Source of the DNA: Ooceraea biroi
Taxonomy: Eukaryota; Arthropoda; Insecta; Hymenoptera; Formicidae
Direction: 5' to 3'
Length of the DNA stretch: 64,000 bases
NCBI RefSeq assembly: GCF_003672135.1
Contig: NC_039513.1
Location: 372,001 to 436,000 of the forward strand
Shown: in pieces, positions 47,301 to 59,640 of the stretch
Position numbering within the stretch: position 1 is the stretch's first letter
Layout: each line of letters begins with the position of its first letter
Program-made: the position numbers and the translations under genes
Notes under the pieces: model-generated
What the model saw: the letters and a program-made list of their open reading frames with translations, nothing else
Databases searched by the model: none
Told to the model about the DNA's origin: nothing

Positions 47301-49103
47301 AATACGATCAATATGTAAAACGCGATATTATAACGTAATGATTTATGATTTAATATTATTATTATCAATACAATAACATTATAATGATTAATGCAGTCAT
47401 AATTATAAAAGATGTTAATTCATTTAATGCATATATGATAGGAAACTCATCCATCCTTTGTTCAAATCCTTTATTACAATAACATAAAATTTCCTCACGG
47501 TCCTTATTAGGATTTTCTTCTAAAAGAGAGAAACAAGAAAATCCCAGTATTCTAGAAAAGAAAAATGAAAATGAATAATTACGAGAAGTTATATTTCTTT
47601 TTTTTCCCTTAATTAGTTCACTTACCTTCCTGAAGGTGAGAATGCCCAGCGATAGGATTTTCAATATAATATATTTGTTACATTAACACATTAACATAAA
47701 TATACATATAAAATTACGTATTATTACATTTCAAATTTACAAAGATGATTAATTATTGAATTTAAAGATAAATATTAAAACTTTATGTATTACATTTTGA
47801 TATAAAATTACTTTGTATGGAAATGCATGTATATTAACATATCTACTAACATGAAATGCCTAAAAGCAGGTGAGAATATGTTTATTACATATAAAATCTC
47901 TAAATAACCATTACAAGATTCACTCTATTCAGTTAATGTATTAATTACAAGTCTCATAAGGATCTCGAAATCAAGAACATGCTATTACATATTTATTTAT
48001 ATTGTTTATTATATCCATTATGACGATTACAATTTAAAAATAAATGCTTTATTTGAGTATATAAAATTACTTATTCATATGTGATGAACCATTGATATAT
48101 GACAGTTATAACAATTTAAAGGATGAAAGATGATTAAAAATGACTTTATTACTTATGAATTATTACAAATATTATTAAAATCGATTACATATGATACTTT
48201 ATTAATTATTATATGCTATTACGCTCATGATTATTATTACAAATTGAACTTATGATATATATATATATGATTTACAATTAACATGATATTATGACGCTAT
48301 GAATTATTATTATTATGATTAAAACTTTGATATATAGATATAATTATTACATGATATTATTACATATGATGATTTATATTAACAGAACAATATTGATATA
48401 TATATATATATATATATATGATTCGATATAAATATTATTATTATTTCATTTATATGAATATTATCACACTACACACACGCACACGTATAGAAAAATATTA
48501 ACTACAAGTTGTTCGAGTAGAGGAAGCTACCGTAACGACTAATAACGATGTTATAAAAAATATAATGGTTATATTTATTAAATTACACGGTTTCGCTGTT
48601 CAACACGAGTTTTTGTGGGGAATCCGTTCGGCCACGGTAAGGATTCGTCGCGCGCACCGACGCCGTTTGTTTATTTTTTTAAAATTATAGATAAAAGTTT
48701 ATAAAATCTTTATTATTATTTCCTTGTTGCCAAGTTAAACAAATAAAAGTTTAAAATATTAAACACGTGCTCGTCGATGGTACTGGACGTGTGGACTTGA
48801 TCCATAGCGATCCCATCGATGTACCTACGCGCTTATTTACGAAAATGATCACGAATATATAAATTCGGGTCACAATTAATTAATTATCGCAAAATTTATC
48901 GTTTGAAGTATAAAATTTATTAAAATTCACGTATATTACAAGTTATTCAAATATTTTTGACACGTCACAACTGGCGATCCAGCGGAGGGATAAATTCACC
49001 AACGGATATCGCGTATAAAAATTTATTCAATTATACCAATCAATAGACGTCTCACCGAAATTATTATAACAGATGACGGAATGGTCAGAACCGATACGTC
49101 ACA
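44343..49103. mobile_element. 4.76 kb LTR-like insertion in BEL/Pao integrase (TSD TCCG)
   Basis: Starts TGTAACGTAC and ends ATACGTCACA, with TCCG at 44339-44342 and again at 49104-49107. Removing the insert and one TCCG puts the integrase zinc-binding domain back in frame, which confirms the boundaries. The insert is AT-rich with no protein of recognisable family. A GC-richer promoter-like zone lies near 46660-46830. A second CGTCACA end at 48969 is followed by 'actggcgatccagcgg', a primer-binding-site-like sequence. I interpret it as a very long LTR with a remnant of leader, or a non-coding LARD-like element. Confidence 0.75.
45243..45380. repeat. Perfect palindrome, 62-bp arms
   Basis: The left arm (45243-45304, starting 'tattattagattgaagtttg') is matched base for base by the complement of 45319-45380. 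The loop is 14 bases. It lies within the LTR-like insertion. Confidence 0.9.
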
Positions 49104-49755
49104 TCCGTCATTCACAAATGCGTGGTATGTACTCGCGAGCGTGCCGAGGTTCCGACTCAGCTCATGGGCGAGTTACCCGCTTAGCGAATAACGCCTCAGA
49201 TCCGTAGCTTTATGCACTACGGGATTGATTACGCAGGCCCCGTGAAAGTTCGAACGTCATCCGGGCGCGGTATACAATCCCGAAAAGCGTATATTGCACT
49301 CTTTATTTGCTTGTCCACCCGGGCTGTCCATCTCGAACTCATTAGCGATTACTCCGCGCAAGGTTTCTTAAATGCATTCGCCCGATTTAGTTCTCGACTC
49401 GGCTTACCACGGGCCATGTATTTTGATAACGGCATGACTTTCGCGGGTGCCGATCGAGAGATGACGCACGCGTACCTTTGAAAAATCCGGACTTTCTTAA
49501 TGAGACAGCCTCGGACAATGTTGAGTGGCATTTTATACCTCCATCAGCTCCCCATTTTGGTGGATTGTGGGAGGCCGGCGTTCGCAGTGTGAAGCATCAC
49601 CTACGTCGGGTCGTCGGCGGTCACACATTGACTTTCGAAGAATTTTATACCGTACTTTGCCGAATAGAAGCCTGTTTAAACTCTCGACTGATCGCTCCGC
49701 TCTCGGATACGCTGGAGGACTATGAATGTCTCACGCCCGGACATTTCTTAGTCGG
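49104..49755 (+). pseudogene. BEL/Pao integrase, segment 2
   Basis: Continues the zinc-binding domain (KCVVCTRERA), with an in-frame TAG near 49170. The catalytic core has HYGIDYAGPV (first Asp), MYFDNGMTF (second Asp) and GLWEAGVRSVK (Glu). A frameshift lies near 49470. The frame stops at the conserved GHFLVG block, where a TGTCACGTCC sequence takes over, so the C-terminal DNA-binding part and 3' LTR are not present. Confidence 0.9.
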
Positions 49756-50279
49756 TGTCACGTCCGGGGAAGTGAGAACGTTGCTAACCTAGTTTCTGTG
49801 CTAACCTAGCCCTCGGTAGTTTAACATCAGATACTTGATTTAGGGTTAATCTGTATACACCGACTTTACCCGGGAATGGAGAGAGTTTGAATCAACTTAC
49901 AATGATGACAAGGTTATCTTTCCGAATCGAAACTATGAATGTATGTATAATTGTTGATTAATAAAATATAGTCTATGACTATGATGCTAGTATTATTTAT
50001 TACTATGTATTAAATCTAATTAATAACGACAAAGGAAAATAATAAACGTAATTGGTACTAACTGAATAATTAAGTAGTATAACTCAAGTAGTATAACTCA
50101 AGTAGAATAACTCAAGTAGTAACTAACCTTATATTCACTCTTCTGGTCCACGCTTAAAGCGAATGAGTGCTTCCAAGTGACTGAGTCAATTCGTAAGTCA
50201 AATTTCCATAAGTAAGTTAACGAATAAAATTAAAAGTGAATAAAATTAAAAAGGTGAAAATAAAATTATGATTATTGGA

Positions 50280-51150
50280 CCTAGAGCGCTTTCTTGCTCT
50301 GAGCGAATTAGTGGAACGGATTACAGCGGATATTGCTGTGATTGTCTGGGTGAAAACAAAATATAGGTAGTATAAGTATATAGACGTACTAAAATATTTA
50401 TTTTACACTTCAAAGTTCCAAATTTGGAAACTTATATTCTTCATTGTTGGATTAACGGTAAAATAAGTGGTATAAACTAATAAAATCGTATCGTAGACGG
50501 ACAACTTCAAGTAGTATAAGTAAGTTAATAAAAAGTTGTACTGCAAGCGGATTAAACGCCCAACAATATAAGGGTAAGTAGTACAAGTAAATAAGTAGCA
50601 TGAATTAAATTAAAGTCATGCTACAAGCGAATTAAACGCTTGATATAATAACTTATAAGTAAAATAATAGTGATATGAGTCAATGACAAAGGTATATCGC
50701 AGGCGGATAAACGCCGATTGGTATAAGTAGAAAAAACAATGAATAAGTAGTACAACTCAATGAAAGATTTATATCATAAGCGAAGTAAACGCTTAATAGT
50801 ATAATTATAGGTAATACTAATATTCTAAGGATAATTAAAATTTGCATCAAAAGCGGAATGGACGCTTAATAATATAACTAAAGGTGTATAGCCAATCGTA
50901 TAGCTATAAGTAGTATAAGTATTAAAGGGTTGTATCATAAGCGAAATGGACGCTTAATAATATAACTGTAAGTAGTAATGGATCAACAAATAAAATAATA
51001 AGGAGGGAAATAATAAGGAATTATGCTGATAATACGAGCAAATTGATGCTAGTAGTATAGTCATAAATGGTATCGCCTAGTAGTAATATAGCTGGAAATA
51101 GTATAAATAAAATGAAACTAAAAGAAGTCGAACTATCAGCGGATAAACGC
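50280..51150. repeat. Degenerate array of AGCG...CGCT dyads
   Basis: At least eight related segments recur every 60-120 bases. Each combines a dyad such as 'aagcgaattaaacgctt', 'aagcgaagtaaacgctt' or 'aagcgaaatggacgctt' with 'aatataact' or 'tagtataagta' text. They are diverged in sequence but keep the dyad symmetry. Confidence 0.7.
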
Positions 51151-51589
51151 CAAGTAAAATAAGGAAAGGTAGTATGAATCTTTTAAAGAATATTTTAAGG
51201 ATCATATAAATGAATAATGAATTAAGGTAAAGAGGGTACAAAAGTTACAAAATAATAAATCAAAATGATGAATTAATAAGTAAACTGTCACTGAATGTAG
51301 ATATAATATAATTGTGTTACAGAGAGATTGAATACAAATGTCGTATGAATCTAAAATAAAGTCGTATGAGTTGGCAAACAACAATTAAGAATAGTGGGTA
51401 TACAATAAGAATTCAAACTTGGTACAAATCTACTCACAAGTGTTCGCAGGAATCTGGACCCTCAGGCCAGGAAGCACTTAACAAGCAGCAGCGAGAAATA
51501 ATTGTTAAACAAACTCCACTGATTATAAATTAGGTTGATGTCTTAGTAGCGACTCGACGCTATAATGCAAATCAAGTAATAGCAAATTA

Positions 51590-51905
51590 TAAATGACTGA
51601 CAAGTACTGAGTTAGGTAGACGCTGTATTAGCGACGTATTGCTATAAAGCGAAGTGACGAAGTTGAAAGTTAATGATCAAGTCAAGAGTCTTCCTAAAAG
51701 TGACAAGTTCCAAAAAGTAACTGAGTTAGGTTGACGCTTTATATGCGACGTAACGCTCTAAAGCGAAGTGACGAAAGTAATGATCAAATAATAAGTGACT
51801 GACAAGTACTGAGTTAGGTAGACGCTTTATATGCGACGTATTGCTATAAAGCGAAGTGACGAAGTTGAAAGTTAATGATCAAGTCAAGAGTCTTCCAAAA
51901 AGTGA
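51590..51905. repeat. Tandem repeat, 3 copies
   Basis: Units share 'actgagttaggt', 'gacgctttatatgcgacgta' and 'aaagcgaagtgacgaa', followed in the first and third by 'gttaatgatcaagtcaagag'. The unit length varies between about 90 and 130 bases. Confidence 0.8.
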
Positions 51906-52387
51906 CGCTCTCTTGCTGCTGCACGAAGTTTTATACTAAAATTTTAGGGCTGAGTCCCTGTCGCTCGAGAAGGGGTTACAAAAAGTGGGGACCTTATAAT
52001 TAAATGCAAAGTTACAATAGTAGGGAGGCTGCGCCTTGATCGCTGATTGGTTCCCCGCTCTTAAAATTATTAATGGTGGGATCGAGACCTTGAAAAGTCT
52101 GGTGGGGACAATGAGCTCAGTGCTTTGGTTAGATACAATTATTTCTCTCCCAATGTTCAACATAAAATTCTCAGTACGAATTTATCGCATGAGCTGTTGG
52201 GACTTATGGTCAACAGAGATTTCTCCGTACTAAATAATCGGAACATCCGGTATGACTTTCAGTCAACTAAAATTTAACGATTAAATTTATCGAAGAGACT
52301 GTTATGTCTTTTGATTAAGACAGTGGACACCGATTATTACTTTAGTCTGGCGTCAGTAAATCGCCGCCTTAAGAATTAATATTTCAT

Positions 52388-52740
52388 GGTTCGCGTCCCG
52401 TTTATTATTTTTTTCTTTTTTTTTCTTTTATTTTAATAATAAAAGTCTTTAATAAACCAATAAAAATAATATATCTAGTTTAAAACATGAATATTGCATG
52501 ATTACTATTAAAAATATGAAGAAATATAAAGTATTAGTAACAGGAGCACATAGCAAGTAAGGAAGTAAAGCCTTGAGTTTAATATATCCTGGTTCGCGCC
52601 CCGTTATTACAATTTTTTTTCTTTTTTTTGAATGTTAAAAATCTTTAATAAACCTATAAAGATAATATATCTAATTTAAAATGCGAATATTGCATGGTTA
52701 TTATTAAGATATGAAAAACTATAAAGGTAACCTTACATGG
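52388..52740. repeat. 203-bp tandem duplication
   Basis: 'ggttcgcg.cccgtt', a T/C-rich run, 'tctttaataaacc.ataaa' and 'gaatattgcatg.ttatta' occur at 52388-52540 and again at 52591-52740. Confidence 0.75.
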
Positions 52741-53450
52741 TAGTAGTACGAATCAACCAATAATGGTACTAAATCATAAGTGATTATTTTCTGTTAATGA
52801 AATAATCTTCAATTAACCCTTGTCCACTGTATTATTCAATCCCAACAAATGAAATATTAAAATTATTAATTTAACCTAAATTTCTACAACCTTATGCATT
52901 AATTATTTATAAGGTCCCTTGTACCTCTGGATAATAATTTAATGCATTCAGTTAATTAATATTAGAGTAACCTTGTGTATTATACTTTAACGCACTATTG
53001 TAACGTTTCTTATTAATAATAATTATTCATATACCTTAACCTATTAATTAGTTGTTATATTAATGCTAGTCATTATAATATCTTCCATTAAATAAAATAA
53101 TGAATTAATAATTCAATACAAGTAATATTAAAATAATTAATAGCATTGCAATTTAATGCATTATAATTGTTTCTTATTTCACAAATTAGCAACTTAATGT
53201 TACAAGCGTATGAAGTCCCTTAACCGCTTTAAAGTGTTTGAAACATTACAAAGCGTACGAAATGTTGTAAACGCTATGTGGTTCATATAAAATAACTAAA
53301 TGCTTAAGTTTACAATTTAACGCATCATTATAATGTTCCTTATTCTACGATTAATAATCATTCCTATATTTTAACTGATTAACTAAATGTTATATGAATA
53401 TTAATGATGGTATATTTAAATAATTACTCTTATTAAATGAATAATGAACG

Positions 53451-54984
53451 ATAATGCCACAGCGAGCTAATAACTAATAATGTAATAATCAAATGCTTAT
53501 ATTAAATGATCTATATGTTTTTCGTTATTCATAGTTAATTATTAATTAATTAATTGATTTGAACTTAATTTGTTAAAATCCATATAACTTCTAAACTACT
53601 GATAATTTATTAAAATCTTTTACACCAAATGTATTAAAAAATAATGTATATTTGTTTAATGAATAGTGACTTTTCAATTTTTGCAATATCTCGTAAAGTA
53701 ATAATGTTAAAACGAAAATTTTTGACAGGTACCATCAGACTGGCGAAAAATTGTGCTCAACGAAAGTTGTTGGTCATTTCTAAATTAATGAGTTTTTCAT
53801 AAATTTGATGGTACCGTTGAGTTCCTCTTATTACCCACAATAACGCTATATAATTATAAAAAATTATTTCCCAACGGTTAAGATTTTCATTGCTTAGTTA
53901 ACAAATAAAAATTTCGACAATTTTAAAATTCCAAATTCCTACGGTCCTTCGATATGGTCCATGGACCATTATTATATACTTTTTATTCATCTAACCTTAT
54001 TCCTTCAATTATTATAAACAATAACCTATGGTTTTTTCATAACAAATGCACTCAAATGTTCTATGCATTTTTGTTATACTCGCAAATGACTATATAATCG
54101 TATAATTAAATATATCATGAATGTGATTGTTATTATAAAATTTGTTTGTTTATAACAAAATTTTATTATATTCAAAAAATGTAATTTGCTCCTATATTTA
54201 ATTGATCTCCTTAATGTAACAGTGTACATAAAATATATTGTTATAAGTACGCCCTAAATTATTTATATGTATATAGTATGTCTAATAGCTAACGTTATGA
54301 AATATCCAAAAATTACTACAATTACAGTATTAAAACGTATTATAATGGCTTTTTGGTGGATTTTATTTTTAATGCATGTTTTTATGGTTTTTTCATTCTT
54401 TTATTTATATATATGTATCTATTCCCGTTCATAAAAGGCTACTACGTAACTTAAGTAATAATTATGATTCCAAATTTTAGTATATTGTATTGGTTTTACT
54501 TGTTTATGTGTTTTTTGGATTTTTCCTTTTTCCTTCTTAATTATTGATTAGCAACATTAATAATGAGTAATAAAATAAAATAGTAATATGTTCGATATAA
54601 TAGGTAGTACCTATCGAAGGTCGGTAATTGGTTAAGTAGTGAATATGCGTTTGCCGGTAACCTGTCTTATATGGTTATACATTGTCGGTAACAACTTATG
54701 ATGTACTTTGATTGATGATAAGTGTCAATGGTCAGTTATAATAATAACAATATGTTGGTAGTTTATACCGTAATTCTAGCGATTAATTCATAAATGTGTT
54801 GAATAAGCAAAAAAATAAAATTTTTAATGTTATTGGACATCGCAGGATGTCACAGTACCTTATCTCGAGAGTTTTCCAAAACACTATAAGAAGGTATTTT
54901 TTCGCTCACGCACAGCAGAGAAGGTTTGAAGTCATTAAATACTATGGGAGTGACGAACCGTGGAGTCCTTATCTCTGCTGTGAC
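53451..54984. repeat. Uninterrupted relative of the 1-4140 repeat
   Basis: 53560-53850 matches the sequence on both sides of LTR-like copy 1 with no insertion between. The remainder is AT-rich and noncoding. Confidence 0.6.
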
Positions 54985-55330
54985 ATACACACACACACAC
55001 ACCCGAGGTGTAAATCCGACCATGCAACCTCCACGCGGTACAACTTGGGTAATTCTAATGCCGGCGGTACTGTAACTTTCATGTCTCGTAACTCACAGAG
55101 TAATGAGCGAAAAAATACTTATAGTGTTTTAGGAAGCTCTCGAAATAAGGTATAAGAATATGCAATAAAAAATAGGGGTGTCCGTTTAAGAAATTAACGG
55201 TGACCTTCACGTGACCTTAACAACGTTATTCAAGGTCATAATAATATTATAATGTAATGCGCCATATAAAACCCTGCAATTTTTATATGAAACATTTTTT
55301 TCGAAAATGAGTATTTTCCGAAATATTCAG
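54985..55330. repeat. Dispersed repeat adjoining (AC)n, second copy
   Basis: Same family as 21703-22015, same strand, and again immediately preceded by a CA microsatellite. Confidence 0.85.
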
Positions 55331-55388
55331 GAGTTTCGATACTTTTTGTACACCGTGTGTGTGTGTGTATTAATTTATTTATGTATAC

Positions 55389-56766
55389 CTGGTGCATTAT
55401 AGTTGCAGTCGTACACAGTCATTAAATTCAAGTCAGCATCGTAGAGTTCTACGGTTTTATTCTTTTCTGGAACAAAAGAGCTTTATATATTTATATGTCA
55501 TTTACTCATCATTCATTTTTGATGATTCGTTCCAATATTTTTCCTTATAGAGGTGTGTTAGTTTTTTAATCTTTCTTTAATATTACATATTTGCTTTTTT
55601 TACATTATTTCATGAAAATATAAAAGTAATAGAAATTAAAAGATATGATTTTATTATGTATTTATACTATATTAAAGCTTAATAAAACAGTTTCTTTTTA
55701 ACTGTTTATTTTTAACTGTCAATAACATTAAAATTAATTTACTCCGCAGAAAAGAGATTCTCAAAACTATACCAATATTTACCAAAAATTAATAAATCGA
55801 AAGTTAATTATTTGTGCAATAATACCAAAAAGCTCTGTATACATAAGTGCGTGCGTGCAAATTTGTGTATGTCTCAGAGAGAGAACCATATATAATATAT
55901 ATTTTACAGTATTCAAATTTATAAATCTCTTGTACAAATCTTAATTTATTTCGGCAAAACTTATACTTACGAGAATTAATTTTTCTTCCTGTTTCTATAC
56001 AGTCATGTAATGTAGGTTCTTTCTCCACTTCATTCTCGATTCTTTTGGCATATTTTCTTTTAACATTTTTTCTCTGATTATCTAAAATTCATGCGATAAT
56101 ATATTTATATTTAATTATTGTGATAATATATTTATATTTAATTATTGAAAACATCTATTCTTTTTTAATGTATTAATGATTTTTAATGCTCTTACCTTTT
56201 TGTTCATTTCTTGCAATTGTTTTTTTTTCATGTTAGTCATGTTTGGAATTTTCAGAACTTTTGATAATTCACTTCGAAATTCATCGGACAAGTCATCACT
56301 GCTAGTCATTGATGTGTCAATGATTTTAGCAGCTCTAATTTTTCTGGATTTTTTCAGATACTCTTCTTTTTCGGTATTAGAAGTCAGATCTGACTCTTTT
56401 TCGGCCTGCTTTAATCTTTGTCTTGCCAATATATAATTTGCTGCAGCAAAATAATATAATCGTAGTAAAAACGTATCATTTTTTTATAATTATTAAAAAA
56501 CAACATATATTAACATTATATGCGTAAAAATAATAAAACATTCAAGAAAAGAATATTATTTACAATATGTTCCATATACTTTTCTAATAGTATGTGATAT
56601 CCAAGTAGGTTCCGGTTCCTCCATAGACGGCCTTATCATATCTTTTATTGGTGGTATAATTAGGCCAAACTGCTTTCTTCAAATCTTTATCCAACCAATT
56701 ATGTGGAACAATTCGAAGTCCATCTTCAAATTCCACGATTGCATAATATTTTGTTATCTCACTCAT
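55389..56766 (-). pseudogene. Transposon accessory protein (DUF4806-type), decayed
   Basis: The start ATG at 56766 lies only 28 bases after the transposase stop on the same strand. Exon 1 (56564-56766) reads EITKYYAIVEFEDGL, IVPHNWLDKDLKKAVWP and, after a one-base shift near 56622, EEPEPTWIS. Exon 2 (56196-56439) reads a Lys/Glu-rich coil with RKIRAAKIIDTSMTSSDDLS. Exon 3 is 55971-56081, and a possible exon is 55389-55466. All have GT/AG borders. The N-terminal block resembles insect DUF4806-containing proteins as I recall them. The DUF4806 domain itself would be C-terminal and is not seen. Inactive because of the frameshift. It may be the DNA-binding or accessory partner of the adjacent transposase. 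Confidence 0.6.
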
Positions 56767-56794
56767 TCTGTTATTTAAAGCAATACATAATTTT

Positions 56795-58916
56795 TTATTG
56801 CATTTCACTATGTATCAATGGGAACACTGCATATTTGTCATCTACATATAGTAATTTCACATATTTTTTCGTGACATTTTTTAATGGCCACGATTTCAAA
56901 TATGAATACGACTGTACAATATAAATTCCAAGTCATGAAGATGGACAAGGCATATTAAATAAATCCTCTTTTTCTAAAAATTCGTGGCCTATGATGACAG
57001 GAATATTTCGTTTTGTGCAGTATGCTATATTTTTTATAACTACAATGCTACCACAATTTAATCCACAACAATTATCCGCAAGTATGTCACATTTCAATGT
57101 TATTCCCTTGTATTTTACAATTTTATATTGTGAGTTCTTGCAATTGGATATAAGTGGACCATTCTGATGCAACGATATTAAATTTGGATGTACCAGAACA
57201 GAATGTGATAAAATAGTTGATGAATCTGAGTTAATTCCTTTTTCTTCAATATCTCTCCGTATAACTGTTGTAAAGGTCTGTCCGCTTTTCTAATGTATTT
57301 CTTCAATATTTGCATATAATTTTCAAATTTGAATGCACTGAAATTATCAAGAGGTCCAAATTTTTTGACGTCATCAACAAGATGTATGAGATTGTGAATA
57401 TTATGTGACATATTGTGAATTCCATAAAGTTTCATAAATGTTTTAATAAAGAAAAGTATTAAATCTTGCGCATAAGTTACATATTCGTTTAAATCTTTCG
57501 AAGACAGAATTCTGACAATCACATGTAGTGTTAGAAAATGTATATACACATTCTTTTTTAATATAGATTTAAAAGCCACTGGACCAGTGTATAATAATAT
57601 CAATCTATATTCCGTAGCTTTCCATAGCTTCACACAGTTCATTGATCGTGGCTTTCTGGCAAATTCTACGGGTATCGAAGGCTTCAATTGTATTAAACGT
57701 GTAGAAATTTCTTCGACAGCTCTAGATGGTAGTCGATAATGTAACTCTCCATCAAGCCATAAGTATATTAATTTGCGCATAATTCCAAGACATATCAAAT
57801 GCATATAATCTAACGGTACATCAGTAACAGGTTTAAAATTAGGTACTTGTAGTAAACTACAAGTAATATCTGGTTTGTGGTAATTCTCATCTATCTTTTG
57901 TTTGAACTCATCATCTGTTCGAAGTGGTGCATCAACTTGTGGAAAACATACTCGATTTCTTACAAATTCTCCTTCTATTCGACACTTGGTACAACTGAAA
58001 TATCCCGAATGTCCCTTTACACACAGAACGAATGCTTTCGCTGGTGTATCACAAATTAAAGCCACAAGTCTACATGGTATGTTACGATCATTTATGTCAA
58101 TGACATTTTCGCATATATTTGTAACTTCATCAACAAAATCTTTCAAAAAATCGTTGGCATTTGCTGGCTTATCATTTCCATGATAAAGTCCGATTAGAAA
58201 GACATTATTGTATGGACTAACTGAACCTAATATAGGCCAAAATTGTTGTGAGGATGATTTAGACAGTGGCAATCCATCAATATTGATACTTAGTTTAATA
58301 CAATCAATATCATCCTTTATAGATTTCAATATATCTAAGAGAGAATTCAGTAATCCAAAATGATGGTATATTCCCGATGTTACTGTACGTATCTCTTGTC
58401 TTCTTAGTGTTTTTAGAAGTGAGCGTGCGTCTAACGATAATGTTGAGAAACAAGAATGTTGGTTTAATCTTTCAAGTAAATCTCTGACAGCGTATGTGAA
58501 ATTTGATGTTTTGTAGTCCACACAGCAAGACTATTTTTAAAATTGTCTGTTGTATTTGCTTTTTTAGCTGCAATATAAGGTAGTGATTCTTGAGAAGATT
58601 CTTGATAAATGCTCATAGATGATTGTTCTGAATCAGATTCATTCAATTCCAGATATTCCTCATTTTCACATTTTATAGATATATTATTTTGTCCATAAAT
58701 AGAATCATTTTCAGTAGCAAATGTCTCATAACGATTATGTGAATTATTTGTGGAACCGGTTTTCAAATATTCTGGATTTTTATAATTCTCATTATCTGAC
58801 AATACACTTGTATTTAATACACTGTCACATATAAGTTTTGATTCTTCTGCAGCTAGGCGATTTAAGTGTCTCTTCGATATATGTGAAATGTCTTTTCTGG
58901 GTCGTTTTCGATTCAT
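56795..58916 (-). pseudogene. CMC/CACTA-like transposase, one frameshift and one stop
   Basis: ATG at 58916 (MNRKRPRKDISHISKRHLNR, a basic start), then an acidic Ser-rich region, then a frameshift near 58495. The large core contains DARSLLKTL, INIDGLPLSKSS.QFWPIL (an Asp in a DGL block), CDTPAKAFV, CTKCRIEGEF, VPLDYMHLICLGIMRKL, FARKPRSM and FSAFKFENYMQ. A TGA at 56933 breaks the tail, which continues in frame with SWPLKNVTKKYVKLL to TAA at 56795. The block order matches an insect transposase group with a DYMH motif comparable to the IMHD motif of the protein at 16785. CMC superfamily placement is my inference. The reading frame is otherwise about 700 codons. Confidence 0.75.
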
Positions 58917-59003
58917 TGTTGTATTTCTATTCAAATATAAATACAAATGATTTGTGGTATAATATTGCTGAGTATTATTTTTAGAGAGAGAGAAAATATA
59001 ATT

Positions 59004-59151
59004 CACCGTAGAAAGCAGCGAGCAACATCACGGTGCAGACATATCCTGTGGAGTAGACCCGTCCTTCTCTTTTAGCGCTGGTGCGAGAAGGACGGGTCTA
59101 CTCCACAGGCTATGTCTGCACCGTGATGTTGCCGCGCTGCTTTCTACGGTG
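59004..59151. repeat. Near-perfect 148-bp hairpin
   Basis: Left arm 'caccgtagaaagcagcg' to 'gacccgtccttct' and right arm 'agaaggacgggtc' to 'cgctgctttctacggtg'. Arms are about 65 bases with about three differences, and the loop is about 17 bases. It lies 88 bases upstream of the transposase ATG. It may be a terminal structure of that element or a MITE. Confidence 0.9.
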
Positions 59152-59640
59152 AGGACCGGTCTATCTCTATAAGTCTATGACACACACATCTCTCTACATA
59201 CACAAGATGTTCCAAAAGTTTACCAACGATAAAATCTCGAAAATAAAGCATTTCAAATAGAAAATGCATAGAAAAATGTTTTAAACAAAAAAATATTAAA
59301 TAATAATTACAATAAGTTACAATAATTCGATGATAATTATATTTTTATATTTCTTATTATGCGATTTTCTGAAACATAACCTCCATTTTCTGTTTTATCG
59401 TGACAAATCATTATTAAGAAATGTGGCAAAAAGTACTAAAAATATATACACAAATAAAATATTCTTAAACCTTATTTTATGTGTAATAAAATATTTAGAA
59501 AAGAAGACTAAAGATTACCTCTGAATTCGTCAATAATTCGTAGAGAACAAACCATGCGGATCAGGCTGTATAGTCAAGAAGACCGGTAGCAATATCGGAA
59601 ACGACGTAAAATGGCGCTAGTATCTGCGTAAATTGAAAGT

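Larger units (their letters stand above)
49756..53450. mobile_element. Third LTR-like insertion (5' end) and AT-rich repeat-structured body
   Basis: The junction with BEL/Pao is TGTCACGTCCGGGG, preceded by TCGG. This is the family start motif. No matching ACGTNACA plus TCGG end was found downstream, so the 3' limit is open and 53450 is a nominal figure. The body is noncoding and rich in short repeats described separately. The small ORFs lack domains. Confidence 0.5.
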
